NCBI GenBank assembly: GCA_002451465.1
Contig: DKCJ01000027.1
Span: 1 to 14,515, forward strand
Length of the DNA stretch: 14,515 bases
DNA from: Caryophanales bacterium UBA6877
GTDB taxonomy: Bacteria > Bacillota_I > Bacilli_A > RFN20 > CAG-826
Direction: 5' to 3'
In this document: in pieces, positions 14,439 through 14,515 of the stretch
Numbering within the stretch: the stretch's first letter is position 1
How the letters are laid out: each line of letters begins with the position of its first letter
The notes under the pieces: generated by a model
What the model was told of the DNA's origin: nothing
The model's database searches: none
Seen by the model: only the letters and a program-made list of their open reading frames with translations
Translations under genes and position numbers: made by a program

Positions 14439-14515
14439 TTAGCTTTCAAATGATGTGAGACATTTTGCACATCTCACTTCACCAGTATCTTCTGATAATT
14501 TAGCTAACTTTTCAA
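14439..14515 (-). CDS. C-terminal end of an unidentified gene (partial)
   Basis: The minus-strand frame is open from the right edge to a TAA at 14439-14441 and codes 'EKLAKLSEDTGEVRCAKCL' plus five residues. It has one CxxC pair close to the C-terminus, which could be half of a zinc site or a redox motif. The family is not recognisable from this much. The collagen-like gene's promoter starts about 30 bases further on. Confidence 0.4.
   Translation of the reverse strand, partial: EKLAKLSEDTGEVRCAKCLTSFES

Overview
The DNA is AT-rich and gene-dense. All confident genes lie on the minus strand, end in TAA and use TGG for Trp; no in-frame TGA is seen in an intact gene. Together with the Gram-positive-type lipoproteins, good Shine-Dalgarno (SD) sequences, non-mevalonate isoprenoid genes and glycolytic genes, this suggests a low-GC Bacillota, possibly an uncultured gut lineage near Erysipelotrichia/RF39-type Mollicutes relatives. 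The lineage is inferred, not proven.

Layout, left to right (transcription runs right to left). 45-305: small DUF6275-like protein. 448-3521: glycolytic block gap-pgk-tpiA, with a perfect hairpin terminator between gap and pgk and another after tpiA. 3618-6243: dxs-ispH, first and last steps of the MEP isoprenoid pathway, one base apart. 6315-7496: secreted lipoprotein with an Ig-like domain and a barnase-type ribonuclease domain that keeps the Glu/Arg/Arg/His catalytic set. 7598-9385: oleate hydratase with strong SD, terminator and an upstream 17-bp palindrome.

9400-12350 is accessory and decaying. It holds a broken DUF4143-type ATPase C-terminus (9611-9945), a gene-free AT-rich stretch, a truncated phage portal N-terminus (10421-10603), an intact Fic AMP-transferase gene with its own promoter/operator and terminator (10623-11805), and a frameshifted C-terminus of a phage large terminase (11846-12080). 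In tailed phages terL directly precedes portal, so the Fic gene sits as a self-contained 'moron' cassette in the terL-portal junction of a dead prophage.

12353-14317: large lipoprotein with an uninterrupted 31-triplet collagen-like Gly-X-Y region and a repeat-rich C-terminal ectodomain, driven by a near-consensus promoter. The right edge carries the last codons of another gene.

How the genes fit together: the left half centres on glyceraldehyde-3-phosphate (made or used by TpiA, Gap and Dxs). The right half is about the cell surface and environment (RNase lipoprotein, collagen-like lipoprotein, fatty-acid hydration, Fic protein from phage).
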